Below, in pieces: positions 46,301 through 55,040 of a stretch of DNA of 64,000 nt; the first letter of the stretch is position 1, and every line of letters starts with the position of its first letter. The notes under the pieces are model-generated. The model had not been told where the DNA came from, ran no database searches, and saw only the letters and a program-made list of their open reading frames with translations. The stretch is from Mactra quadrangularis (taxonomy: Eukaryota; Mollusca; Bivalvia; Venerida; Mactridae). The stretch spans positions 45,235,570 through 45,299,569 of the forward strand of contig CM046294.1 of NCBI GenBank assembly GCA_025267735.1, given 5' to 3'. Both the position numbers and the translations under genes were made by a program.

Positions 46301-47164
46301 GGTATCCCCCAGATCAAGTATATAATGAAGATGATATGGTAGAACAATATACATTTGAAGAGAGAGTAGCTGCTGGAAATGAGTCTTATTATAAACTGTT
46401 CAACCTCAGAGGTAGGCCCTACTTAGTATTAAAAATAGATGGTACTTTGAACGTTTTTTATCGCTTAAGCTTTTACTAGAAAAAGAAGACTTGAATCTAA
46501 TCAAACAATAAATGATAATGATGATGATCATGATTACGACGACAACGATAATAATGATGATGGTAATGATGATGATGATGATGATGGCGATGATGATGAG
46601 GATGATGATGATTATTATTATGATTATGACGATGGCGATGATGATGGTGTTGACGACGACGATGATGATGATGAAGACGATGATGATGATGATGTTATTT
46701 GTAATAATAACCGCCCGGCTAACTCAGTGGGTAGCATACAAGTCGACCTGTTAAGGGGCCGTGGGTTCAATTCTAGGCCGGAGCATACTGTCGTGAAGTT
46801 TGATCATATGTTAATACTTCTACGGTCATTCTCCCTCCTATCACTGATACTGAATCATGAAAGGCAGGCATCAGTCACTGACGGAAGTAGCGCCTAGTAA
46901 CTGGTCAACAGCTAAACAGATTTAACCTTTTTAGGAACGACGACTGTAATAAATGTACACTAATTTTAACTTCTAGATGACCCCAATGAGTACTACAACT
47001 TGGCCGATCAGATGCCGGATGTTGTTCAGAAGTTACTCGATCGTATGATGGAGTACCACAAAGAATATGTTCCCGCTAAAAACCCACCAAACAGACCGGA
47101 AGGGGACCCTAAATATTTTGGATATGCATATTCACCAGGATGGTGCAAGAAACCAGTGGAATAA
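31390..47164 (+). CDS. Arylsulfatase B-like sulfatase, 14 coding exons
   Basis: Exons: 31390-31495, 32671-32782, 34540-34591, 35083-35186, 36331-36437, 37120-37184, 38209-38310, 39349-39412, 40167-40264, 42012-42148 (or 41335-41471), 43823-43881, 44784-44907, 46251-46411, 46977-47164. All use GT-AG and sum to 1479 nt (492 aa). Residues 1-20 form a signal peptide. Metal ligands are Asp33-Asp34 (FIVADDLG). Cys71 in CSPSR is the formylglycine site, split between exons 2 and 3, followed by [15 protein letters not shown] (124-129) and D270-N271 are further active-site parts. GNNWPLRG then Lys288 and WEGG match the ARSB-type pocket. The enzyme should hydrolyse sulfate esters, perhaps of glycosaminoglycans, in lysosomes or outside the cell; the substrate is inferred. 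Length fits the family. Exon 10 exists in two versions. Confidence 0.93.
31560..31815 (-). mobile_element. SINE family 1 relative in sulfatase intron 1
   Basis: The minus strand has complements of the CTGGTTATAGAC and CCATATA blocks, and a tRNA-like end near 31735-31810 containing the complement of GATTTGGAACCCGG. A second, more decayed relative occupies about 31880-32150. Confidence 0.55.
32335..32394 (+). mobile_element. End fragment of a Tc1/mariner-type MITE
   Basis: A TA is followed by CAGTAGCCACCAAAAGTTTA, the same end as the element at 47173-47548. Only one end is present. Confidence 0.55.
32395..32625 (-). mobile_element. tRNA-derived SINE, family 2, in intron 1
   Basis: The minus-strand element has a tRNA-like head at about 32548-32622 (complement of CATCACCCGGGACTCCAACC) and the family body. 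It ends about 45 bp before exon 2. Confidence 0.75.
32975..33062. repeat. 88-bp hairpin repeat
   Basis: GTTACACAGTCAGTTACT is mirrored by CAGTAACTGACTGTGTAAC. Further CAGTCAGTAAC motifs occur upstream (32870-32910). This is probably a small MITE in intron 2. Confidence 0.6.
33139..33418. mobile_element. MITE rich in ATTTCG palindromes, copy 1
   Basis: The outer ends are ACGAAGCCCCTAAAGCGACA and the complement of TGTCACTTTAGGGTCTCCGT. The interior is alternating TTTCG/CGAAA units (33200-33370) able to form a long hairpin. Copy 2 lies at 55599-55820. Confidence 0.8.
33504..33849. mobile_element. MITE with TTAA target sites, copy 1
   Basis: The inverted ends are GGTACTAGTTCACAGATTT and AAATCTGTGAATGAGTACCT, flanked by TTAA on both sides (33500-33503, 33850-33853). 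It is 346 bp. A second copy is at 63572-63916. TTAA targets suggest a piggyBac- or Kolobok-type source, which is inferred. Confidence 0.85.
34385..34530 (+). repeat. Tandem duplication before exon 3, including a decoy acceptor
   Basis: Two ~75-bp units share TGTATAAACTTACAT, TTTGTCAACATC and TATGACTG...TGTGTCTTTAAAT. The first ends in GTTTTCAG (34452-34459), resembling the true acceptor TTTTTTCAG that follows the second unit at 34531-34539. Confidence 0.65.
35586..35755. mobile_element. Possible small MITE in intron 4
   Basis: The ends CCAGTCTAGGAAAT and the complement of TTTTCGTAGACTGG are inverted. Between them GCCAGGGACAACCAATTTC and GGGCAACCAATTTC are direct repeats. No clear target duplication is seen. 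Confidence 0.4.
36053..36282. mobile_element. 230-bp TIR MITE in intron 4
   Basis: GCTTTTCACAAAAATTCTTA at one end is mirrored by AAGAAGTTTTGTGAAAAGC at the other. Each arm has an inner TTACGAA/TTCGTAA palindrome. It ends 48 bp before exon 5. Confidence 0.8.
36435..36551 (+). repeat. Tandem repeat of the exon 5 donor site
   Basis: The boundary ATC|GTAAGTTTATTTT is repeated about six times with a 16-18-bp period immediately downstream. It yields at least three further perfect GTAAGT hexamers and degenerate ones. Confidence 0.85.
36858..37054 (+). repeat. 33-bp minisatellite in intron 5
   Basis: About six copies of a 33-bp unit contain ACATTTACCGGCGACAAATT. Because 33 is a multiple of three, all frames stay open, producing long but meaningless ORFs on both strands. 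It ends about 65 bp before exon 6. Confidence 0.9.
37395..37590 (-). mobile_element. SINE family 2 body, no tRNA head, intron 6
   Basis: The sequence includes GTCAACCTACTCACTGTTCC and GATTTAGAATCAGTGGTAGG. The tRNA-like end is missing. Confidence 0.65.
37779..38172 (+). repeat. Dispersed ~390-bp repeat, copy 2
   Basis: This is the counterpart of 30014-30402 and ends 37 bp before exon 7 (38209). Differences are mostly single bases. Confidence 0.8.
38360..38460. repeat. CACGAGTG hairpin in intron 7
   Basis: TTTCACGAGTGAGCTAA is mirrored by TTAGCCCACGAG, with inner ATGAGTGGA/TCCACGAGTG units. A similar motif group lies near 45985-46040. Confidence 0.45.
38615..38998 (+). repeat. Two-unit ~200-bp tandem duplication in intron 7
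   Basis: CTTCGACCAGCCGTTTGAAG occurs at about 38624 and again about 200 bp later. The following GTTTATTCGTCAT and TTCTGCCAAT blocks are repeated in the same order. Confidence 0.8.
39015..39320 (+). mobile_element. tRNA-derived SINE, family 1, in the exon 8 acceptor region
   Basis: A full head (GATAGCGCAGTTGGTAGCGC, GGTTCGAATCC) and body are present. It is flanked by 22-bp direct repeats at 38993-39014 and 39321-39342 differing at one base, which is the target-site duplication. The right copy forms the pyrimidine-rich tract of the exon 8 acceptor (39349). Confidence 0.92.
39496..39790. mobile_element. G/C-tract-ended repeat in intron 8
   Basis: The left end is rich in GGGGGG and contains GGGGGTCCGACCCCCCT. 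The right end has a C run (39750-39766) then CCTGGATTTGCCCCTGG. The ends are roughly inverted. A fragment is repeated at 17430-17525. Confidence 0.6.
40485..40560 (-). mobile_element. SINE family 2 end fragment, intron 9
   Basis: The fragment contains GTCATAATCACGGCGGTCAG and the CTCATCGTTCCTGGAAAGGC block of the family only. Confidence 0.5.
40708..40865. mobile_element. Fragment of the ATTCGGAACACCTCG element
   Basis: AATTCGGAACACCTCGAC, a CATTTGGGTACATCAAG block and CTCGAGGCAAAGCAC follow the order seen in 49125-49300. The inner half is missing. Confidence 0.55.
40955..41308 (+). mobile_element. Dispersed CGGGCATAT repeat with GTCC microsatellite
   Basis: The repeat begins near GCCCGAAAGAATTTCGGGCA and contains (GTCC)n at about 41000-41025. 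It also has TTTCCGGAGCATAAC twice and AAGGTCAAGGTCAC, ending TGCTCCGCCTAGCGGTGCTC. I know this architecture as a common interspersed repeat of bivalves; naming it would need a library search. It ends 26 bp before alternative exon 10a. Confidence 0.6.
41335..41471 (+). CDS. Sulfatase alternative exon 10a
   Basis: The exon is 137 nt between CTAG and GG|GTAAAT. It reads in the same phase as exon 10b, starting at Asn271: NGG, then GGNNWPLRG, Lys288, WEGGTRG and ending FDG. By my count 28 of 46 residues match exon 10b. Version 10a has the canonical DNGG sequence after exon 9 and RGVAFVSG, closer to typical ARSB than 10b. Two 137-nt exons in one mRNA would shift the frame, so only one can be used at a time. 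No stop or splice defect is visible. It could alternatively be a rarely used relic, but the intact frame argues for selection. Confidence 0.85.
42012..42148 (+). CDS. Sulfatase alternative exon 10b
   Basis: The exon is 137 nt between CTTTCAG and GG|GTATGG, with the same phase and length as 10a. It reads [16 protein letters not shown], Lys288, [13 protein letters not shown] and ends FDG. It keeps the Asn271 metal ligand and active-site Lys. It changes the six residues after NG, and TAG replaces GVA. These positions lie in pocket-forming loops in ARSB-type enzymes, so the two isoforms may differ in substrate preference; this is inference. The acceptor tract is better than that of 10a. Confidence 0.88.
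43067..43712. mobile_element. ~645-bp TIR element in intron 10
   Basis: AGTAAGATTTCTTTCACCTT, continuing into ACGAAGGTCA, is perfectly mirrored at 43678-43712. TATA flanks both ends and may be part of the target. The interior includes a tRNA-like piece at 43208-43272 with the B-box-like GGTTCAAATCC, and short non-homologous ORFs. Confidence 0.82.
43905..44075 (+). mobile_element. SINE family 2 body, plus strand, intron 11
   Basis: The sequence contains CTCCCTCCTACCAATGATTC, CAGTCACTGACGAAAATA and GGAACAGTGAGTAGGTTGAC. The tRNA head is absent. Confidence 0.65.
44950..45044 (+). repeat. Tandem copy of the 3' part of exon 12 with its donor
   Basis: The last 95 nt of exon 12 (44813-44907) are repeated 137 bp downstream with two differences, including the AAG|GTGAGT donor. 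In the copied frame the protein sequence would be [14 protein letters not shown] and onward. The bases before it end in ATAG, which could act as a weak acceptor. Confidence 0.9.
45048..45740 (+). repeat. 19-bp minisatellite with two embedded exon 12 fragments
   Basis: About 30 copies of TTTCTATAAATAGACCATG-like units occur. Embedded in them at 45332-45403 and 45635-45708 are decayed exon 12 ends (AACAACTTAAATGATACTGC...) that still finish in GAG|GTGAGTAC. The two lie about 305 bp apart, a higher-order unit. The 19-mer appears to derive from the start of intron 12. Confidence 0.88.
46512..46700 (+). repeat. GAT/GAC trinucleotide microsatellite, intron 13
   Basis: Imperfect (GAT)n with GAC, GGT and AAT interruptions. 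The methionine-rich ORF over it is an artefact of the repeat. Confidence 0.92.
46709..46940 (+). mobile_element. tRNA-derived SINE, family 2, plus strand, complete
   Basis: The tRNA-like head at about 46711-46783 has CTAACTCAGTGGGTAGCA and GGTTCAATTCT. It is followed by the body with CAGTCACTGACGGAAGTAG, ending TTTTAGGAACGACGACTG about 37 bp before exon 14. Confidence 0.8.
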
Positions 47165-47173
47165 ACAATAAAC
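47160..47173 (+). terminator. AATAAA hexamers overlapping the sulfatase stop codon
   Basis: The stop TAA lies inside AATAAA (47160-47165), and a second AATAAA follows at 47167-47172. Either could serve only as an unusually close polyadenylation signal. More distal hexamers exist (for example near 48090), so true usage is unknown. Confidence 0.35.
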
Positions 47174-47548
47174 AGTTCCCACCAAAAGTTTGGAGACAAT
47201 TTCATTTTGTAAGCCTACTACATAGGTTTTATCAAAAATTTGATTACCATTTATTTTGAAATGCTTTTTTAGTTTTGCCTATGTTTTTGTTATGGTACTG
47301 TTTGTAGTTGAGACTACCAAAATAGCATAATATTTATGTTATAGAAAATAGTAACATTGAATTTAATTTTGGATACTATGGGATATCTAATGCTGAATCT
47401 TATAAATGTGATGCATTCAAGAAATTTGTTTTCATTTTAATCATCAACTATATTAAACATATTAAAAATAATGCTTCTTTTGGTAACAATCAATGAAATT
47501 TATTTTTTTATTAAATTTCCTTTGTCTCCAAACTTTTGGTGGGTACTG
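47173..47548. mobile_element. 376-bp Tc1/mariner-type MITE in the sulfatase 3' region
   Basis: CAGTTCCCACCAAAAGTTTG at the left and the complement of CAAACTTTTGGTGGGTACTG at the right form a TIR of about 25 bp ending GGAGAC inward. A TA flanks the right end; the left TA has been mutated. It starts 9 bp after the stop codon, so it makes up the proximal 3' UTR or flank. Confidence 0.82.
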
Positions 47549-47607
47549 TACTTGACTTTAATATAGTATAAAGTCATAACTGAGGAATTATATATCACCT
47601 GATTTAG

Positions 47608-47835
47608 AAAACTATGGTGGCTTATATTTGCCACTAGATAACCAAATAACTAACAAGCTAATGAAATGGATAACTAGTTACGCAACTTGATAACCACTTA
47701 CAAGATAGTAATAGTTTTGGATAAGTGGCAAGTGCTGAACTAATAACGTAACTAGTTATCACTTAATTAGCTAGTCAATGAGTTAATTAGTTATGTGGTT
47801 ATGTGGTTAACAGTGGCAGAAATATGCCACCGTAC
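47608..47835. mobile_element. Fold-back 'TAACTAGTTA' MITE
   Basis: ATGGTGGCTTATATTTGCCA is mirrored by TGGCAGAAATATGCCACC. Between them lie many GTTAATTAG/AACTAGTTA blocks. It is related to 29490 and 52446. Confidence 0.75.
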
Positions 47836-48370
47836 TATGATCTTTTGCAATGATTTAATTCATATGATCAAGTCAAGTAAAAATATTTTATTGGCATTTA
47901 TTGGCCGATTGCTATGAATAAATGAATGCTTATATAATTTAAGATAATAGCTTTGAACTCGCTTCAATTAATAATGTAATCTATACCTGATTGCGTATAT
48001 ACTGACAATATTATTATTAAATTTTAAAAATGTGCGCGGCATTTTCCCTTAATGTAGGTCTTTTACAACGATTCATATCATTTTAGAAATAAATATTTTG
48101 ATAATTGTTACATTATCAAATACTATGATTAAAATTCGTTTCATAATATTTTTGTCAGATATAGATTTTTTCACTTTGTTTGTCCACGTAGAGTGAATTT
48201 TGAATGAGAGTTGATGTGTGTTTTTTACTAGGCAAAATGTTGATGCAATGTAATTGAGTATTAAAATATTGTGTGTGAAATCCTTTTGTATGCATGAAAG
48301 TATCGTGTGCTATGTAATACAGGGTGTTATGTCATTGTGACCTTCAGACGTTAAACAAACCCTTGTTTTC

Positions 48371-48795
48371 TAAGGCTGCGGCGAGTATCCGAGTACTCGG
48401 ATATTCGCGATCCTGACCAGAAAATCGAGTTCAAATATGCGTCACGTCTAAAATCGTCGGACCGCGATCTACTTTTTATAAATAAATGAAAGAACATTTT
48501 CTGCTTAATTACCACTAAAAACGAGTTGCACTTCTTATGAAAACTTAAATTTATGTAGGGACCGAATAATCTTGTGTCAAAATTTCGTTTGATACACATC
48601 TAAACAAAAATGTTATCACTGAAAATGCCCGTAAAACGTCTGATAATAGAAATGTTTGGAGAACATGGTTTTCCATTCAATAAAAACTTCTGTTATTCTT
48701 CACTTAACAAGTGATTCGTGGTTCGATTCGAGAATCGCTACACATGAATCGTGGTTCGAATCGGATCGCCACTAGCTCGACGATCCACAGCCCTA
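48371..48795. mobile_element. 425-bp hAT-type MITE
   Basis: The ends TAAGGCTGCGG and CCACAGCCCTA are inverted. The flanking octamers TTGTTTTC and TTGTTTTT match at seven of eight positions, as expected for the 8-bp hAT target duplication. The interior is rich in GATTCG repeats. Confidence 0.82.
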
Positions 48796-49124
48796 TTGTT
48801 TTTCCTCATATTATCACAGCAGACAAACCATTGGAAAGGTTTTAATAAGTCTATAAAAAACTTTCACATTTCTGTGTCCGAACATGCCCATATTAGCCTG
48901 CACATTTTAATTGTTTACCCTGAACGCCCTGCATTAATTTTTGGACTTTACCAATTTTACTGCTCGAATCACTTTTTGTTCGAAGTACATTGTATTTAAG
49001 TTAACGACCAAAAAAGTAAACGACTGTATACCTGTCTGATGCCTGTTTTGGTTCTGCTGTGAATTTATTAGCTGTTATATGCCGTACAAATACTAGGATT
49101 GATTAGTTTATGAAATACAAACAC

Positions 49125-49496
49125 CATTCGGAACACCTCGACCAAATTTACGGAAAGTGACCTCAACCTTTCATGAATGAATAATCTCGGAAGGATTCGT
49201 GGGGGGTCTTCACTGAATTTTTGTGATTTTACTACCTACGCGAGGCGAAGCACGTAACGGATATACAAAATAGTTCTTGCAGTATACACACAGATCTTTG
49301 TCAAAACTTATTTCTTTGTTTAAATTGAAATAAATATTGTTCATCGATATCATTGAACTATGTAATTTCAAATTTACGGACTAAAAATCATTGCCGAAAC
49401 GAACATGTATTTGTTTACTTCAGCATCGGTTTTTCCAAAATGGCGCCTAAAGATGTCCGCGGTTATTAGTAGCGAATGGCCGAGGAGTTCCGAATG
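49125..49496. mobile_element. 372-bp Mutator-like MITE with 10-bp target duplication
   Basis: The ends CATTCGGAACACCTCG and CGAGGAGTTCCGAATG are inverted. The flanks are identical 10-mers ATACAAACAC (49115-49124 and 49497-49506). A long target duplication points to the Mutator group (usually 8-11 bp). An inverted copy is at 51278-51666. Confidence 0.85.
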
Positions 49497-50002
49497 ATAC
49501 AAACACGTCTCTGCGTAATTGAAAACTGTATATAAATATGAGTTTAATTATGATATAATATGATTTGTACATAGTGGGAACAATTGTTTGGTTTATTATG
49601 TATTTTATATTTTTTGTGCTGTGATCATTTAGATGTGCGACCAATAAATTAGTACACTTTGTTAAATTTATGTGAATTTTAATATGTGAGTTATAGACGT
49701 ATACCATTTAACATAAAATGCGTTCATGTCCGACATTTCACGACTGCTTTAATGCTCATTATTCTATCAATTTTCAAAGAAAGTGGTTGCTAAAACCGGC
49801 GAATTGGGGTAATTACAGGTACACCACGTGCAATGGTTTGATTACGCCCCCCCCCTCGCAGCTCAGTGATTATACATTGTAACTACAGTTAACGAGTGAA
49901 ACTTTCGAGTCAATGCACAGGAGAGTATGTTTCTATTTACTCCCGTCCTAATTTCATTCGAATTGTCCGTTGAGAAATTAAGTTAAATACACAATCTTAC
50001 AT

Positions 50003-50311
50003 ATAGTGCGTACAAAAAAACAAAACGTGTTTTGGTAAACATTAAAAATGAGACAATTCATTTCAGGGGTAAGCAGTAATGAAAATAGAATTTGTGTACT
50101 TCATTTTAACAAAATTAGCATGGTTGATAAACACCACCACTTGGTAAATCATGCTTGTTATGGTAGAACGCTTTCCATTACACCAACAACTAAGACACAA
50201 TTAAAACATATCACAATTGTTTATTTGAAAGTCATCCTGGGCATCCCTCGTCGTGGGTTAGTTCATTGTATTGTTATTATAAACAGTGTTTTGTTTTTTT
50301 GTACGCACTAT
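50003..50311. mobile_element. 309-bp inverted-repeat element
   Basis: ATAGTGCGTACAAAAAAACA is mirrored by TGTTTTTTTGTACGCACTAT. This structure explains the start of the 168-codon ORF that begins inside it. Confidence 0.8.
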
Positions 50312-50911
50312 AATACAAGTTATTATTGTGATATATTTACATGCTGCACAAATTATATTTTCATCTGTATATGTTGTATCTGTTTCACAGTACGATTGAT
50401 TGATTTAAACAATTATTTTCTAATTAAGTGTTTTGTTATTTTTTCCATTTACATTGTAAGTAATTCAAATTGTAAAGTGCTTGATATCAATTCAAATGAC
50501 TGTGCGATTGATTACAGTCAATACCTAAACGCCTTCTTTGGAGTTTGGTCGTAAACATGGAATACGATTTCCCAACTACCTTTGTACAAATAATGATAGC
50601 TTTCGGAGCACCTCTGTGGTTTTCTATGCACTTATACATCGGATATCATAAAGAAACTACTTCAGTTTAACCTTGCAGATGGGCCCGCTACAGATCAAAT
50701 CCTCTGCACAACAACAGCACCTTTTGATATTTCCTCCTGCAAAATTTTATTGAATTTAAACTCTGTAGAGCAACGACCTCTAAACAGCAAAATACTTTGG
50801 TCTCTCCCAGTGGGTGTTGTTCAAGAGAGGTTGTACTGTACCAACTCTGGTGTCGCCGTACAGTTTTGTAAAAGATCTTTGGGCTGTTCCGAATGAAAGA
50901 ACAGCTGTCGG

Positions 50912-51272
50912 TAGGGCTGCAACGATTCACTTTAATTTCGATTCGACGCGATTCGGTTTTTTTTCTTTTGATTCGAGTTTTTTTAGATTCATTTAATAGT
51001 ATAGTTTAAGCAAATTATACAGTAATGCATAAATTTGAGCTTAAAACTAACTTACATAGTTAAATTAAAATGTTTATTTAAAATATTTAACTATTATTTT
51101 AGAACACTTATTTTTTTCACTGGTTAATCATTGTATGTAAAGTCTAAAACCATTATAACTTTAAGTTTTAAGGTCGGTATATTACAAAGAAAAACACGGG
51201 TTCCAAATCACGATCAAATCGGCGCTCTCGCAGTCGATTTTTGATGTATCAATTCGGATCGTTGCAGTCCTA
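50912..51272. mobile_element. hAT-type MITE ('TAGGGCTGCAACGATT')
   Basis: The ends TAGGGCTGCAACGATTC and GGATCGTTGCAGTCCTA are inverted, a typical hAT terminus. The 8-bp flanks match only partly. The interior is AT-rich and non-coding. Confidence 0.72.
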
Positions 51273-51277
51273 CTTGT

Positions 51278-51666
51278 CATTCGGAACTCCTCGGCCATTC
51301 GCTACGAATAACCTCGGACATATTTAGACGCCATTTTGGAACTATCTTTTCGTCACATTCTGACCGTTGTTGAAGTAAACAAATCCATAATATTTTAGGC
51401 GATGAGTGATGTTTCGTTTTTAGTCCATAAATTTGAAATAACACAGTTCAATGATATCGCTGAACAATGTTTGGTTCAATATATAACATGGAAATATGTT
51501 TTGACAAAGATCTGAGTGTATACTACAAGAACTTTTTTGCATAACTGTTTCGTGCTTCGCCTGTGCTTCGCCTTGTGTAGGTAGTAAAAACCCAAGCATC
51601 CAGGGTAGACCCCCCACGAATCCTTCCGAGATTATTCATTCATGAAAGGTCGAGGTGTTTCGAATG
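51278..51666. mobile_element. Mutator-like MITE, inverted copy
   Basis: This is the reverse complement of 49125-49496 over its whole length, with ends CATTCGGAACTCCTCGG and TCGAGGTGTTTCGAATG. The two copies together form a long inverted repeat spaced by about 1.8 kb. Confidence 0.82.
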
Positions 51667-51895
51667 CCCTAACTTATCACTCACTGTCGAAGCTACATAC
51701 GAAGTACTGGTTAATGAGTAATGTCCTAAGATCAATGCCCCTCCAGGGACAGAGTGACACTGATTTGGGTGACTGTCCACAGCTATAGTTCAGTTATAAC
51801 AATTAAATATTCATTACATAGTTTACACCAAATTATTTTAGCTCCATTGTGAAACAAATTCTAACAACTAAGATTAATCACTTTCGAGTCCGCTA

Positions 51896-52067
51896 CCTGG
51901 TTCCCCAGCACTGAGTAAGTAGGATTAAGTAGTAAGTAGGATTAAGTTTCTTACTCAAGGAAACATTGGAGTATGTTTTGGATTGGATTCGTACCAATGC
52001 GGAGCAGGCTATCCAATGATGACCAGTACAACGTCGAAACCGCTCGGCCACGCCCACTAACTCATTA
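51896..52067 (-). mobile_element. tRNA-derived SINE fragment, family 4, minus strand
   Basis: The sequence contains AGTAGGATTAAGT repeats, TTCTTACTCAAGGAAACATT and a tRNA-like end (GACGTCGAAACCGCTCGGCC region in the plus-strand reading). A relative lies at about 39920-40030 in intron 8. Confidence 0.5.
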
Positions 52068-52445
52068 CATCTATTATAAATATTTAATTCATAAATATAA
52101 ATTTACTGAATTTAATTACGTGGACAAATTAACTGAGGTCACCAACTCATAATAATGTCATTGTTTAATAACTTTGTATAACTGTAAAGTTCAACAATTC
52201 GGACCGTCAAAATCGATTTTCTTTCGAGAAGAATTGTCTAAGAATATCGACATTCTTCATATTCTTTAATATCGGTAAATTTATTATCAGTTAACCCCGC
52301 TGATTTAAATACTGACTACAGTATTTCTGCACTCATAATGGATAACATATTACTATTTAAAAATGGAATGTATTATTTGAAATGGACAAAAGAGACAGTA
52401 TACCGAGTATAATGAATACCATGTTAAATGATACATTCTATATAA

Positions 52446-52620
52446 TTATGTGGTGGCATACTGCCATCAGATAACCACTTTACTAACTAGTTAATTCAGG
52501 TGTTAACTAGTTACGGTAACTAGTTAACTTAAGAGTTTAACAAGTTACCGTAACTAGTTAACCTCTTAATTAACTAGTTAGTTGTGTGGTTATTTGATGG
52601 CAGAAATATGCCAACATATA
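52446..52620. mobile_element. Fold-back 'TAACTAGTTA' MITE, near-perfect hairpin
   Basis: ATGTGGTGGCATACTGCCAT at the left and GATGGCAGAAATATGCCAAC at the right enclose inverted GTTACGGTAACTAGTTAAC units. Confidence 0.8.
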
Positions 52621-53110
52621 TATTCAAATAATACGGTGTTACATAATTAAATATTTTAACTGTATCTTATTTCAACGTTTCGTCGTTAAAGCCTTTGTTT
52701 ATCCTAATGTCATAATAAATTATGTAAACAAAAAATGTTTTTTTTGAAAAACAAAAATGTGCCACGATAGTTTTCCGTTAAGTCATGGAAATAATATCAA
52801 TATGCAGCATTCTGATAAATGGATTGTAAAACAAAGCTGTCAGGGATCAAAGAGAATTTCTGTAATGATTTAAATAAGTTGACAACGTGTATCAATTGTT
52901 TTATTCCGTATACAAATGTAATATGTATTCTACATTATTATATAATTCATAACAACTATAATACTAATGCAAGCAAATATGTTAATATGTAATTTTGAAT
53001 TTTTCTGGTATCCATAATTAAATGATTTATACATTTGTACTATGACTTAGCTTATATTGTGGAGGTTATGGTAGTCTGGCTTACCTGCCCCTTACCACTA
53101 TCGTTATTGG

Positions 53111-53503
53111 GTCAGGCAAGCCGTGATCATGGCGGCCTCCCAAGTTATTATTTAGGTACTAGGTTGTATACGTTTTCTTAATCTTGCATTATCATTTGCT
53201 GACAATAGTTACTTTAGTAGGAGTTCGGTACTATATAGGTAATTTGATTTCGATTTTTCTGATTACACGTATATTTAGCGAAGGATTAACACAACATGCT
53301 TCAAGCAAACACAATTCGGACGTGGATTAGTCTCGTTAAAATTTCGGATACTTTATTTAGCATAAATGAAACCGAACAACTAAAAAGAGTATCCACTGTT
53401 ATTCTTGTAAAGCCTGTGTAGTGAGAAAATATCATTTGAAAACATAATTTTCCAATACCTAATTCATTACATCGGGCGCGGCCATGATCATGGTTTGCCT
53501 GAC
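53111..53503. mobile_element. 393-bp TIR MITE
   Basis: GTCAGGCAAGCCGTGATCAT is mirrored by ATGATCATGGTTTGCCTGAC. The surrounding AGAATTTCTGTAATGA-type sequence at 52850 recurs at 53740, so a larger local duplication may bracket it. Confidence 0.8.
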
Positions 53504-54762
53504 GCACTTTTACCTGTCAAAGTACGACTGGGAACTAGACAAAGGTTGTGGGACAAACTCCTCACAGTGCTTACGTCACGTTTTGCTGTTATTGATTTGA
53601 TAAAGGGAAATAATCGCTGCTGGGAGTTTGGTTATGTAACTGAATACCCTCGCATTGGGGCTTAAAACGTGTTATACATGTAATATGAAAGATAATATTA
53701 ACACCAATTAAATATTATCTACAATTGGGAAAATACAATGAGAATTTCTATAATGAGTTAAATAGATTAACAATGTGTATCAATTGTTTTATTTTGTATA
53801 ATGTGTAATATATATTGGTAAATAATTCATCACTTTTGAAAGACGAAGCCAGCAAGCTTATGCAATTTTAAAAGTCTGGTGCTTTTTTCAGTACAATGTT
53901 TTGTTCATATTTTGAAGTTTTCTATAATTTCTTAAATATTTAATCACAAACCTGTCTCAATTTCAGAATGTTTAATTCAAACAATAACTTTAAAAGTCAA
54001 TTACGCAATACGCAATAAAAATTACGCGCTATTATAAATACCACTTTCGTCGTTGCGAAATAATGCAATTGTTGTCCGTGACGATTTTTATGTCTCAAAT
54101 GTTGAGTTGTGCGTATCTTTGTACGAATATTATCAGACAAATATCGAGTATTTAAATCAGCGGGGTTAATGTATACGACACTGACCGTTGAATAAAATTC
54201 AACAATAGACGTATTACTTCTGTCTACTAATGGAGTTATGTATTTTCTGCCGTACGTAGCTGAAATTAAGTGGAGTGCTAATTGATCTGTTTTAAATGAA
54301 ACTTAAATAATGGCTCTGACAATTAGCTGCCAATTTATCAATAGCTCTTACAGCTGTATTGTTTCTTCTCCTTATTTAATATCACGTGATTCCTACTAGT
54401 CTTTAAAATGTAGTGCTTGGAGGCCAAAGCCGTTATTATAAATAAGTTTATCAATATTTTCTCAGTCAGATATTGGAATCCATTTCCGGCAGTTAACCAA
54501 ATGTCTTTGAAATACATTTTTTCATTTTCATATGGAACGCCGTTACTTATTCATTTTAGGGTAGCTTGATATAATATGGCGGATATTCATCGATCTTGGT
54601 GTAAGATCGTTTTCATTTGACCAAATAAGCTTTGAAAATATATTTTCAAGAGTAGTGTGGCCGCGAATGAGCGTGGCATTCCATGAGCTCACGATTTGTA
54701 TAAAAAATTGTGACGTCACAACGAGCAAAGTAATATACGATGCTCACAACATAGCTTTTCTG

Positions 54763-55040
54763 GACCCTTGCATATCAGTCTATAACCAGTACTCGTATAT
54801 TTGATGTCACAAATTACAATATCTATATGTGATGTATCAACATTTCTGTGTGACGTCACGACATCCTATGTCAGTTACATCGATTATATGTGATGTCACG
54901 CATTTTTGATGTCACAATATATCCATGTGATATCTAGTTTCCGGTCTTGTGGATGGATAGGTGAGTACTGGTTATAGACGGATTATAGACAAGGATCCAG
55001 GAAATCTAGGTAAAGTGTGCTGGACGCCTTGAAATGACCT
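54763..55040. repeat. SINE family 1 tails in inverted pair around a TGATGTCAC repeat
   Basis: The left arm contains TCTATAACCAGTACTCG. The right arm contains GTGAGTACTGGTTATAGAC. Between them TGATGTCAC/GTGACGTCAC units recur every 20-45 bp (54805-54935). Confidence 0.6.

Noticed and set aside
50048..50554. 168-codon ORF
   Set aside because: It starts within a 309-bp inverted-repeat element, crosses its end, is rich in Ile, Cys and Tyr as AT-rich noise, and has no domain.
53301..53507. 68-codon minus-strand ORF
   Set aside because: It starts in the terminal inverted repeat of a MITE and has no domain character.
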